Positions 1 through 10,510 of a stretch of 64,000 bases of DNA are shown in pieces. The number at the start of each line of letters is the position of its first letter. Position 1 is the stretch's first letter. Below the pieces are notes generated by a model that was not told the DNA's origin, did not search any database, and saw only the letters and a list, made by a program, of their open reading frames with translations. The position numbers and the translations under genes are program-made. The DNA comes from Siderastrea radians (lineage: Eukaryota > Cnidaria > Anthozoa > Scleractinia > Rhizangiidae): positions 1,025,901 to 1,089,900 of the forward strand of contig CAXHKT010000183.1 in NCBI GenBank assembly GCA_964017195.1, given 5' to 3'.

Positions 1-641
1 GGCCTTCCCTCAGGCCCCAAAAAGCTCAAAAAGCTAACTGGCGCTCTCGGCTGCATGCACAAAGCTCCCAAATGCATCCAATCCCTTTGGGACCATCCGA
101 AAAAAATTCCTTTTGTGCAAAAGTACAAAGAATGCGCGATATGTGCGATCCTTAGGGAAAAAACCCCATTTTGGGGCATTCCCAGAGGCTCAAAAAGGTG
201 TTCTTATCTGCGCAATCTGTCTGCGCAAGGCTGCGCACTGGCCCAATAATAATGCAAATCCCTCGGGGCTATCAGAAAAAACAGTTTATTGTGTAGAAAG
301 TCTGCGATTTTGTCGATAAGGTGGAAAAAAACCCCCATTTTGGGGCCTTCCCTCAGGCCCCAAAAAGCTCAAAAAGCTAACTGGCGCTCTCGGCTGCATG
401 CACAAAGCTCCCAAATGCATTCAATCCCTTTGGGACCATCCGAAAAAAATTCCTTTTGTGCAAAAGTACAAAGAAAGCGCGATATGTGCGATCCTTAGGG
501 AAAAAACCCCATTTTGGGGCATTCCCAGAGGCTCAAAAAGGTGTTCTTATCTGCGCAATCTGTCTGCGCAAGGCTGCGCACTGGCCCAATAATAATGCAA
601 ATCCCTCGGGGCTATCAGAAAAACAATTTATTGTGTAGAAA

Positions 642-817
642 GTCTGCGATTTTGTCGATAAGGTGGAAAAAACCCCCATTTTGGGGCCTTCCCTCAGGCC
701 CCAAAAAGCTCAAAAAGCTAACTGGCGCTCTCGGCTGCATGCACAAAGCTCCCAAATGCATTCAATCCCTTTGGGACCATCCGAAAAAAATTCCTTTTGT
801 GCAAAAGTACAAAGAAA
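642..817. repeat. Half-unit A of the family A monomer
   Basis: This half runs from GTCTGCGATTTTGTCG to the AAAGAAA before GCGCGATATG. Order of blocks: GCGAT, an A-run/C-run, ATTTTGGGGCC, CCCTCAGGCCCC, CTCAAAAAGCTAACTGG, CTGCATGCAC, AATGCATTCAATCCC, a poly-A tract, and TTTTGTGCAAAAG. Each block has a counterpart at the same relative place in half-unit B. The TGCATGCA palindrome is present here and absent from B, where TGCGCAC stands instead. Confidence 0.85.
679..706. repeat. 10-bp inverted repeat in half-unit A
   Basis: TTTTGGGGCC (679-688) and GGCCCCAAAA (697-706) are perfect reverse complements around an 8-nt loop. Almost every family A monomer carries this dyad, some with one mismatch, such as the TTTTGGGGGC variants at about 3,413 and 5,467. 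The left arm overlaps the shorter CCCCATTTTGGGG dyad, so two hairpins would compete. It resembles a bacterial terminator only by chance: it is not at the end of any gene. Confidence 0.85.
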
Positions 818-905
818 GCGCGATATGTGCGATCCTTAGGGAAAAAACCCCATTTTGGGGCATTCCCAGAGGCTCAAAAAGGTGTTCTTATCTGCGCAAT
901 CTGTC

Positions 906-921
906 TGCGCAAGGCTGCGCA
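906..921. repeat. TGCGCA-AGGC-TGCGCA element in half-unit B
   Basis: TGCGCA is itself a palindrome, so the two copies (906-911 and 916-921) are at once a direct and an inverted repeat with a 4-nt spacer. A third TGCGCA lies just upstream at about 895 in family A. The motif is kept in nearly all A and B family units. In family B it is part of a 10-bp direct repeat (GCGCAAGGCT) that loses one copy at two places. Confidence 0.85.
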
Positions 922-935
922 CTGGCCCAATAATA

Positions 936-943
936 ATGCAAAT
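936..943. promoter_or_regulatory. Octamer motif ATGCAAAT in half-unit B (site match only)
   Basis: ATGCAAAT matches the octamer bound by POU-domain factors such as Oct-1 in animals. It recurs once per family A monomer with few exceptions. In family B it is mostly confined to the last short unit of each HOR, the others having ACGCAAAT. Only the string match is seen; binding or function is not shown, and a non-animal host would make the match meaningless. Confidence 0.3.
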
Positions 944-3900
944 CCCTCGGGGCTATCAGAAAAAACAGTTTATTGTGTAGAAAGTCTGCGATTTTGTCGA
1001 TAAGGTGGAAAAAAACCCCATTTTGGGGCCTTCCCTCAGGAGCCAAAAAGCTCAAAAAGCTAACTGGCGCTCTCGGCTGCATGCACAAAGCTCCCAAATG
1101 CATTCAATCCCTTTGGGACCATCCGAAAAAAATTCCTTTTGTGCAAAAGTACAAAGAAAGCGCGATATGTGCGATCCTTAGGGAAAAAACCCCATTTTGG
1201 GGCATTCCCAGAGGCTCAAAAAGGTGTTCTTATCTGCGCAATCTGTCTGCGCAAGGCTGCGCACTGGCCCAATAATAATGCAAATCCCTCGGGGCTATCA
1301 GAAAAAACAGTTTATTGTGTAGAAAGTCTGCGATTTTGTCGATAAGGTGGAAAAAAACCCCCATTTTGGGGCCTTCCCTCAGGCCCCAAAAAGCTCAAAA
1401 AGCTAACTGGCGCTCTCGGCTGCATGCACAAAGCTCCCAAATGCATTCAATCCCTTTGGGACCATCCGAAAAAAATTCCTTTTGTGCAAAAGTACAAAGA
1501 AAGCGCGATATGTGCGATCCTTAGGGAAAAAACCCCATTTTGGGGCATTCCCAGAGGCTCAAAAAGGTGTTCTTATCTGCGCAATCTGTCTGCGCAAGGC
1601 TGCGCACTGGCCCAATAATAATGCAAATCCCTCGGGGCTATCAGAAAAACAGTTTATTGTGTAGAAAGTCTGCGATTTTGTCGATAAGGTGGAAAAAACC
1701 CCATTTTGGGGCCTTCCCTCAGGCCCCAAAAAGCTCAAAAAGCTAACTGGCGCTCTCGGCTGCATGCACAAAGCTCCCAAATGCATTCAATCCCTTTGGG
1801 ACCATCCGAAAAAAATTCCTTTTGTGCAAAAGTACAAAGAAAGCGCGATATGTGCGATCCTTAGGGAAAAAACCCCATTTTGGGGCATTCCCAGAGGCTC
1901 AAAAAGGTGTTCTTATCTGCGCAATCTGTCTGCGCAAGGCTGCGCACTGGCCCAATAATAATGCAAATCCCTCGGGGCTATCAGAAAAAACAGTTTATTG
2001 TGTAGAAAGTCTGCGATTTTGTCGATAAGGTGGAAAAAAACCCCATTTTGGGGCCTTCCCTCAGGAGCCAAAAAGCTCAAAAAGCTAACTGGCGCTCTCG
2101 GCTGCATGCACAAAGCTCCCAAATGCATTCAATCCCTTTGGGACCATCCGAAAAAAATTCCTTTTGTGCAAAAGTACAAAGAATGCGCGATATGTGCGAT
2201 CCTTAGGGAAAAAACCCCATTTTGGGGCATTCCCAGAGGCTCAAAAAGGTGTTCTTATCTGCGCAATCTGTCTGCGCAAGGCTGCGCACTGGCCCAATAA
2301 TAATGCAAATCCCTCGGGGCTATCAGAAAAACAGTTTTTTGTGTAGAAAGTCTGCGATTTTGTCGATAAGGTGGAAAAAACCCCCATTTTGGGGCCTTCC
2401 CTCAGGCCCCAAAAAGCTCAAAAAGCTAACTGGCGCTCTCGGCTGCATGCACAAAGCTCCCAAATGCATTCAATCCCTTTGGGACCATCCGAAAAAAATT
2501 CCTTTTGTGCAAAAGTACAAAGAAAGCGCGATATGTGCGATCCTTAGGGAAAAAACCCCATTTTGGGGCATTCCCAGAGGCTCAAAAAGGTGTTCTTATC
2601 TGCGCAATCTGTCTGCGCAAGGCTGCGCACTGGCCCAATAATAATGCAAATCCCTCGGGGCTATCAGAAAAACAGTTTATTGTGTAGAAAGTCTGCGATT
2701 TTGTCGATAAGGTGGAAAAAACCCCCATTTTGGGGCCTTCCCTCAGGCCCCAAAAAGCTCAAAAAGCTAACTGGCGCTCTCGGCTGCATGCACAAAGCTC
2801 CCAAATGCATTCAATCCCTTTGGGACCATCCGAAAAAAATTCCTTTTGTGCAAAAGTACAAAGAAAGCGCGATATGTGCGACCCTTAGGGAAAAAACCCC
2901 ATTTTGGGGCATTCCCAGAGGCTCAAAAAGGTGTTCTTATCTGCGCAATCTGTCTGCGCAAGGCTGCGCACTGGCCCAATAATAATGCAAATCCCTCGGG
3001 GCTATCAGAAAAAACAGTTTATTGTGTAGAAAGTCTGCGATTTTGTCGATAAGGTGGAAAAAAACCCCATTTTGGGGCCTTCCCTCAGGCCCCAAAAAGC
3101 TCAAAAAGCTAACTGGCGCTCTCGGCTGCATGCACAAAGCTCCCAAATGCATTCAATCCCTTTGGGACCATCCGAAAAAAATTCCTTTTGTGCAAAAGTA
3201 CAAAGAATGCGCGATATGTGCGATCCTTAGGGAAAAAACCCCATTTTGGGGCATTCCCAGAGGCTCAAAAAGGTGTTCTTATCTGCGCAATCTGTCTGCG
3301 CAAGGCTGCGCACTGGCCCAATAATAATGCAAATAACTCGGGGCTATCAGAAAAAACAGTTTATTGTGTAGAAAGTCTGCGATTTTGTCGATAAGGTGGA
3401 AAAAAACCCCATTTTGGGGGCTTCCCTCAGGCCCCAAAAAGCTCAAAAAGCTAACTGGCGCTCTCGGCTGCATGCACAAAGCTCCCAAATGCATTCAATC
3501 CCTTTGGGACCATCCGAAAAAAATTCCTTTTGTGCAAAAGTACAAAGAAAGCGCGATATGTGCGATCCTTAGGGAAAAAACCCCATTTTGGGGCATTCCC
3601 AGAGGCTCAAAAAGGTGTTCTTATCTGCGCAATCTGTCTGCGCAAGGCTGCGCACTGGCCCAATAATAATGCAAATCCCTCGGGGCTATCAGAAAAAAAA
3701 GTTTATTGTGTAGAAAATCTGCGATTTTGTCGATAAGGTGGAAAAAACCCCCATTTTGGGGCCTTCCCTCAGGCCCCAAAAAGCTCAAAAAGCTAACTGG
3801 CGCTCTCGGCTGCATGCACAAAGCTCCCAAATGCATCCAATCCCTTTGGGACCATCCGAAAAAAATTCCTTTTGTGCAAAAGTACAAGGAATGCGCGATA

Positions 3901-4620
3901 TGTGCGATCCTTAGGGAAAAAACCCCATTTTGGGGCATTCCCAGAGGCTCAAAAAGGTGTTCTTATCTGCGCAATCTGTCTGCGCAAGGCTGCGCACTGG
4001 CCCAATAATAATGCAAATCCCTCGGGGCTATCAGAAAAAACAGTTTATTGTGTAGAAAGTCTGCGATTTTGTCGATAAGGTGGAAAAAAACCCCCATTTT
4101 GGGGCCTTCCCTCAGGCCCCAAAAAGCTCAAAAAGCTAACTGGCGCTCTCGGCTGCATGCACAAAGCTCCCAAATGCATTCAATCCCTTTGGGACCATCC
4201 GAAAAAAATTCCTTTTGTGCAAAAGTACAAAGAAAGCGCGATATGTGCGATCCTTAGGGAAAAAACCCCATTTTGGGGCATTCCCAGAGGCTCAAAAAGG
4301 TGTTCTTATCTGCGCAATCTGTCTGCGCAAGGCTGCGCACTGGCCCAATAATAATGCAAATCCCTCGGGGCTATCAGAAAAACAGTTTATTGTGTAGAAA
4401 GTCTGCGATTTTGTCGATAAGGTGGAAAAAACCCCCATTTTGGGGCCTTCCCTCAGGCCCCAAAAAGCTCAAAAAGCTAACTGGCGCTCTCGGCTGCATG
4501 CACAAAGCTCCCAAATGCATTCAATCCCTTTGGGACCATCCGAAAAAAATTCCTTTTGTGCAAAAGTACAAAGAAAGCGCGATATGTGCGATCCTTAGGG
4601 AAAAAACCCCATTTTGGGGC

Positions 4621-4628
4621 ATTCATTC
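4621..4628. repeat. 4-bp tandem duplication (ATTC)2 in one monomer
   Basis: GGGGCATTCCC reads GGGGCATTCATTCCC here, making this monomer 345 bp. The extra 4 bp shifts the reading frame and joins two repeat frames into the longest open frame of the window, 254 codons at 4,273-5,037. The long frame is therefore an indel artefact of a repeat and not a gene. Confidence 0.9.
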
Positions 4629-5583
4629 CCAGAGGCTCAAAAAGGTGTTCTTATCTGCGCAATCTGTCTGCGCAAGGCTGCGCACTGGCCCAATAATAAT
4701 GCAAATCCCTCGGGGCTATCAGAAAAACAGTTTATTGTGTAGAAAGTCTGCGATTTTGTCGATAAGGTGGAAAAAACCCCCATTTTGGGGCCTTCCCTCA
4801 GGCCCCAAAAAGCTCAAAAAGCTAACTGGCGCTCTCGGCTGCATGCACAAAGCTCCCAAATGCATTCAATCCCTTTGGGACCATCCGAAAAAAATTCCTT
4901 TTGTGCAAAAGTACAAAGAAAGCGCGATATGTGCGATCCTTAGGGAAAAAACCCCATTTTGGGGCATTCCCAGAGCCTCAAAAAGGTGTTCTTATCTGCG
5001 CAATCTGTCTGCGCAAGGCTGTGCACTGGCCCAATAATAATGCAAATCCCTCGGGGCTATCAGAAAAAACAGTTTATTGTGTAGAAAGTCTGCGATTTTG
5101 TCGATAAGGTGGAAAAAAACCCCATTTTGGGGCCTTCCCTCAGGCCCCAAAAAGCTCAAAAAGCTAACTGGCGCTCTCGGCTGCATGCACAAAGCTCCCA
5201 AATGCATTCAATCCCTTTGGGACCATCCGAAAAAATTCCTTTTGTGCAAAAGTACAAAGAATGCGCGATATGTGCGATCCTTAGGGAAAAAACCCCATTT
5301 TGGGGCATTCCCAGAGGCTCAAAAAGGTGTTCTTATCTGCGCAATCTGTCTGCGCAAGGCTGCGCACTGGCCCAATAATAATGCAAATAACTCGGGGCTA
5401 TCAGAAAAAACAGTTTATTGTGTAGAAAGTCTGCGATTTTGTCGATAAGGTGGAAAAAAACCCCATTTTGGGGGCTTCCCTCAGGCCCCAAAAAGCTCAA
5501 AAAGCTAACTGGCGCTCTCGGCTGCATGCACAAAGCTCCCAAATGCATTCAATCCCTTTGGGACCATCCGAAAAAAATTCCTT

Positions 5584-8500
5584 TTGTGCAAAAGTACAAA
5601 GAAAGCGCGATATGTGCGATCCTTAGGGAAAAAACCCCATTTTGGGGCATTCCCAGAGGCTCAAAAAGGTGTTCTTATCTGCGCAATCTGTCTGCGCAAG
5701 GCTGCGCACTGGCCCAATAATAATGCAAATCCCTCGAGGCTATCAGAAAAAACAGTTTATTGTGTAGAAAGTCTGCGATTTTGTCGATAAGGTGGAAAAA
5801 ACCCCCATTTTGGGGCCTTCCCTCAGGCCCCAAAAAGCTCAAAAAGCTAACTGGCGCTCTCGGCTGCATGCACAAAGCTCCCAAATGCATTCAATCCCTT
5901 TGGGACCATCCGAAAAAGATTCCTTTTGTGCAAAAGTACAAAGAAAACGCGATATGTGCGATCCTTAGGGAAAAAACCCCATTTTGGGGCATTCCCAGAG
6001 GCTCAAAAAGGTGTTCTTATCTGCGCAATCTGTCTGCGCAAGGCTGCGCACTGGCCCAATAATAATGCAAATCCCTCGAGGCTATCAGAAAAAACAGTTT
6101 ATTGTGTAGAAAGTCTGCGATTTTGTCGATAAGGTGGAAAAAACCCCGATTTTGGGGGCTTCCCTCAGGCCCCAAAAAGCTCAAAAAGCTAACTGGCGCT
6201 CTCGGCTGCATGCACAAAGCTCCCAAATGCATTCAATCCCTTTGGGACCATCCGAAAAAAATTCCTTTTGTGCAAAAGTACAAAGAAAGCGCGATATGTG
6301 CGATCCTTAGGGAAAAAACCTCATTTTGGGGCATTCCCAGAGGCTCAAAAAGGTGTTCTTATCTGCGCAATCTGTCTGCCCAAGGCTGCGCACTGGCTCA
6401 ATAATAATGCAAATCCCTCGGGGCTATCAGAAAAAACAGTTTATTGTGTAGAAAGTCTGCGATTTTGTCGATAAGGTGGAAAAAACCCCCATTTTGGGGC
6501 CTTCCCTCAGGCCCCAAAAAGCTCAAAAAGCTACCTGGCGCTCTCGGCTGCATGCACAAAGCTCCCAAATGCATTCAATCCCTTTGGGACCATCCGAAAA
6601 AAATTCCTTTTGTGCAAAAGTACAAAGAAAACGCGATATGTGCGATCCTTAGGGAAAAAACCCCATTTTGGGGCATTCGCAGAGGCTCAAAAAGGTGTTC
6701 TTATCTGCGCAATCTGTCTGCGCAAGGCTGCGCACTGGCCCAATAATAATGCAAATCCCTCGGGGCTATCAGAAAAAACAGTTTATTGTGTAGAAAGTCT
6801 GCGATTTTGTCGATAAGGTGGAAAAAACCCCCATTTTGGGGGCTTCCCTCAGGCCCCAAAAAGCTCAAAAAGCTAACTGGCGCTCTCGGCTGCATGCAAA
6901 AAGCTCCCAAATGCATTCAATCCCTTTGGGACCATCCGAAAAAAATTCCTTTTGTGCAAAAGTACAAAGAAAGCGCGATATGTGCGATCCTTAGGGAAAA
7001 AACCCCATTTTGGGGCATTCCCAGAGGCTCAAAAAGGTGTTCTTATCTGCGCAATCTGTCTGCGCAAGGCTGCGCACTGGCCCAATAATAATGCAAATCC
7101 CTCGGGGCTATCAGAAAAAACAGTTTATTGTGTAGAAAGTCTGCGATTTTGTCGATAAGGTGGAAAAAACCCTCATTTTGGGGCCTTCACTCAGGCCCCA
7201 AAAAGCTCAAAAAGCTAACTGGCGCTCTCGGCTGCATGCACAAAGCTCCCAAATGCATTCAATCCCTTTGGGACCATCCGAAAAAAATTTTTTTTGTGCA
7301 AAAGTACAAAGAAAGCGCGATATGTGCGATCCTTAGGGAACAAACCCCATTTTGGGGCATTCCCAGAGCCTCAAAAAGGTGTTCTTATCTGCGCAATCTG
7401 TCTGCGCAAGGCTGCGCACTGGCCCAATAAGAATGCAAATCCCTCGGGGCTATCAGAAAAAACAGTTTATTGTGTAGAAAGTCTGCGATTTTGTCGATAA
7501 GGTGGAAAAAACCCCCATTTTGGGGCCTTCCCTCAGGCCCCAAAAAGCTCAAAAAGCTAACTGGCGCTCTCGGCTGCATGCACAAAGCTCCCAAATGCAT
7601 TCAATCCCTTTGGGACCATCCGAAAAAAATTACTTTTGTGCAAAAGTACAAAGAAAGCGCGATATGTGCGATCCTTAGGGAAAAAACCCCATTTTGGGGC
7701 ATTCCCAGAGGCTCAACAAGGTGTTCTTATTTGCGCAATCTGTCTGCGCAAGGCTGCGCACTGGCCCAATAATAATGCAAATCCCTCGGGGCTATCAGAA
7801 AAAACAGTTTATTGTGTAGAAAGTCTGCGATTTTGTCGATAAGGTGGAAAAAACCCCCATTCTGGGGGCTTCCCTCAGGCCCCAAAAAGCTCAAAAAGCT
7901 AACAGGCGCTCTCGGCTGCATGCACAAAGCTCCCAAATGCATTCAATCCCTTTGGGACCATCCGAAAAAGATTCCTTTTGTGCAAAAGTACAAAGAAAGC
8001 GCGATATGTGCGATCCTTAGGGAAAAAACCCCATTTTGGGGCATTCAAAGAGGCTCAAAAAGGTGTTCTTATCTGCGCAATCTGTCTGTGCAAGGCTGCG
8101 CACTGGCCCAATAATAATGCAAATCCCTCGGGGCTATCAGAAAAAACAGTTTATTGTGTAGAAAGTCTGCGATTTTGTCGATAAGGTGGAAAAAACCCCG
8201 ATTTTGGGGCCTTCCCTGAGGCCCCAAAAAGCTCAAAAAGCTAACTGGCGCTCTCGGCTGCATGCACAAAGCTCCCAAATGCATTCAATCCCTTTGGGAC
8301 CATCCGAAAAAAATTCCTTTTGTGCAAAAGTACAAAGAAAGCGCGATATGTGCGATCCTTAGGGAAAAAACCTCATTTTGGGGCATTCCCAGAGGCTCAA
8401 AAAGGTGTTCTTATCTGCGCAATCTGTCTGCGCAAGGCTGCGCACTGGCTCAATAATAATGCAAATCCCTCGGGGCTATCAGAAAAAACAGTTTATTGTG

Positions 8501-10372
8501 TAGAAAGTCTGCGATTTTGCCGATAAGGTGGAAAAAACCCCCATTTTGGGGCCTTCCCTCAGGCCCCAAAAAGCTCAAAAAGCTAACTGGCGCTCTCGGC
8601 TGCATGCACAAAGCTCCCAAATGCATTCAATCCCTTTGGGACCATCCGAGAAAAATTCCTTTTGTGCAAAAGTACAAAGAAAGCGCGATATGTGCGATCC
8701 TTGGGGAAAAAACCCCATTTTGGGTCATTCCCAGAGGCTCAAAAAGGTGTTCTTATCTGCGCAATCTGTCTGCGCAAGGCTGCGCACTGGCCCAATAATA
8801 ATGCAAATCCCTCGGGGCTATCAGAAAAAACAGTTTATTGTGTAGAAAGTCTGCGATTTTGTCGATAAGGTGTAAAAAACCCCCATTTTGGAGCCTTCCC
8901 TCAGGCCCCAAAAAGCTCAAAAAGCTAACTGGCGCTCTCGGCTGCATGCACAAAGCTCCCAAATGCATTCAATCCCTTTGGGACCATCCGAAAAAAATTC
9001 CTTTTGTGCAAAAGTTCAAAGAAAGCGCGATATGTGCGATCCTTAGGGAAAAAACCCCATTTTGGGGCATTCCCAGAGGCTCAAAAAGGTGTTCTTATCT
9101 GCGCAATCTGTCTGCGCAAGGCTGCGCACTGGCCCAATAATAATGCAAATCCCTCGGGGCTATCAGAAAAAACAGTTTATTGTGTAGAAAGTCTGCGATT
9201 TTGTCGATAAGGTGTAAAAAACCCCCATTTTGGAGCCTTCCCTCAGGCCCCAAAAAGCTCAAAAAGCTAACTGGCGCTCTCGGCTGCATGCACAAAGCTC
9301 CCAAATGCATTCAATCCCTTTGGGACCATCCGAAAAAAATTCCTTTTGTGCAAAAGTTCAAAGAAAGCGCGATATGTGCGATCCTTAGGGAAAAAACCCC
9401 ATTTTGGGGCATTCCCAGAGGCTCAAAAAGGTGTTCTTATCTTCGCAATCTGTCTGCGCAAGGCTGCGCACTGGCCCAATAATAATGCAAATCCCTAGGG
9501 TCTATCAGAAAAAACAGTTTATTGTGTAGAAAGTCTGCGATTTTGTCGATAAGGTGGAAAAAAACCCCATTTTGGGGCCTTCCCTCAGGCCCCAAAGAGC
9601 TCAAAAAGCTAACTGGCGCTGTCGACTGCATGCACAAAGCTCCCAAATACATTCAATCCCTTTGGGACCATCCGAAAAAAATTCCTTTTGTGCAAAAGTA
9701 CAAAGAAAGCGCGATATGTGCGATCCTTAGGGAAAAAACCCCATTTTGGGGCATTCCCAGAAGCTCAAAAAGGTGTTCTTATCTGCGCAATCTGTCTGCG
9801 CAAGGCTGGGCACTGGCCCAATAATAATGCAAATCCCTCGGGGCTAGCAGAAAAAACAGTTTATTGTGTAGAAAGTCTGCGATTTTGTCGATAAGGTGGA
9901 AAAAAACCCCCATTTTGGGGCCTTCCCTCAGGCCCCAAAAAGCTCAAAAAGCTAACTGGCGCTCTCGGCTGCATGCACAAAGCTTCCAAATGCATTCAAT
10001 CCCTTTGGGACCATCCGAAAAAAATTCCTTTTGTGCAAAAGTACAAAGAAAGCGCGATATGTGCGATCCTTAGGGAAAAAACCCCATTTTGGGGCATTCC
10101 CAGAGGCTCAAAAAGGTGTTCTTATCTGCGCAATCTGTCTGCGCAAGGCTGCGCACTGGCCCAATAATAATGCAAATCCCTCGCGGCTATCAGAAAAAAC
10201 AGTTTATTGTGTAGAAAGTCTGCGATTTTGTCGATAAGGTGGAAAAAACCCTCATTTTGGAGCCTTCCCTCAGGCCCCAAAAAGCTCAAAAAGCTAACTG
10301 GCGCTCTCGGCTGCATGCACAAGGCTCCCAAATGCATTCAATCCCTTTGGGACCATCCGAAAAAAATTCCTT
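5584..10372. repeat. Family A block with weak HOR structure
   Basis: Monomers here are almost all exactly 342 bp. Some variants recur at multiples of the unit: AACGCGATATG at about 5,945 and 6,629, CTCGAGGC at 5,733 and 6,075, and AACCTCATTTT plus GGCTCAATAATAATGC at 6,318/6,396 and 8,370/8,448 (2,052 bp, six monomers). Two neighbouring copies share GGTGTAAAAAACC, TTGGAGCC and AAAGTTCAAAG (from 8,871 and from 9,212) and look like a recent one-monomer duplication. No unique sequence is present. Confidence 0.75.
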
Positions 10373-10510
10373 TTGTGCAAAAGTACAAAGAAAGCGCGAT
10401 ATGTGCGATCCTTAGGGAAAAAACCCCATTTTGGGGCATTCCCAGAGGCTCAAAAAGGTGTTCTTATCTGCGCAATCTGTCTGCGCAAGGCTGCGCACTG
10501 GCCCAATAAT

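Larger units (their letters stand above)
642..983. repeat. Representative family A monomer (A-B dimer)
   Basis: This 342-bp copy is used here as the reference unit. It starts at GTCTGCGATTTTGTCG and ends before the next GTCTGC. The ATTTTGGGG block occurs at 678 and 852, and again at 1020 in the next copy, so the spacings are 174 and 168 bp. The monomer is therefore two diverged half-units. No frame through it reads like a conserved protein: TAATAATAA-like stops, poly-A runs and both-strand frames occur in every copy. Confidence 0.93.
818..983. repeat. Half-unit B of the family A monomer
   Basis: This half runs from GCGCGATATGTGCGATCC to TGTGTAGAAA. Blocks: GCGAT, TTAGGGAAAAAA, CCCCATTTTGGGG, CATTCCCAGAGG, CTCAAAAAGG, three TGCGCA copies, CAATAATAATGCAAATCCC, a poly-A tract and TTTATTGTGTAG. 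The stretch AATGCAAATCCC..AGAAAAAA..TTTATTGTG aligns with AATGCATTCAATCCC..CGAAAAAA..CCTTTTGTG of half A. In family B this half exists as an independent 163-bp tandem unit. Confidence 0.85.
1..5583. repeat. Trimeric HOR block of family A, about 1,025 bp
   Basis: Monomer lengths in the left part cycle roughly 343-341-342, 343-340-342, 341-341-342. Private variants recur every three monomers: CTCAGGAGCC at about 1,036 and 2,063, and GAATGCGCGATATG at about 2,183 and 3,207. AATAACTCGGGG together with TTGGGGGCTTCC occurs at 3,335/3,413 and again at 5,389/5,467, an offset of 2,054 bp (six monomers). The period is imperfect after about 3.9 kb. Confidence 0.75.

Noticed and set aside
830..850. Telomere repeat TTAGGG
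   Set aside because: A single TTAGGG lies in each half-unit B within CCTTAGGGAAAA. It is never tandem, so it is not telomeric.
642..983. CENP-B box (nTTCGnnnnAnnCGGGn)
   Set aside because: The best place, the reverse strand of CCCAAATGCATTCAAT, has three mismatches among the nine fixed positions. The CCCGAATGC variants near 32,478, 37,580 and 40,705 restore one but still fail.
4273..5037. 254-codon open reading frame on the + strand
   Set aside because: It joins two repeat frames through a 4-bp duplication at 4,621-4,628. Its translation is the satellite read in frame, with the same stops in every other copy.
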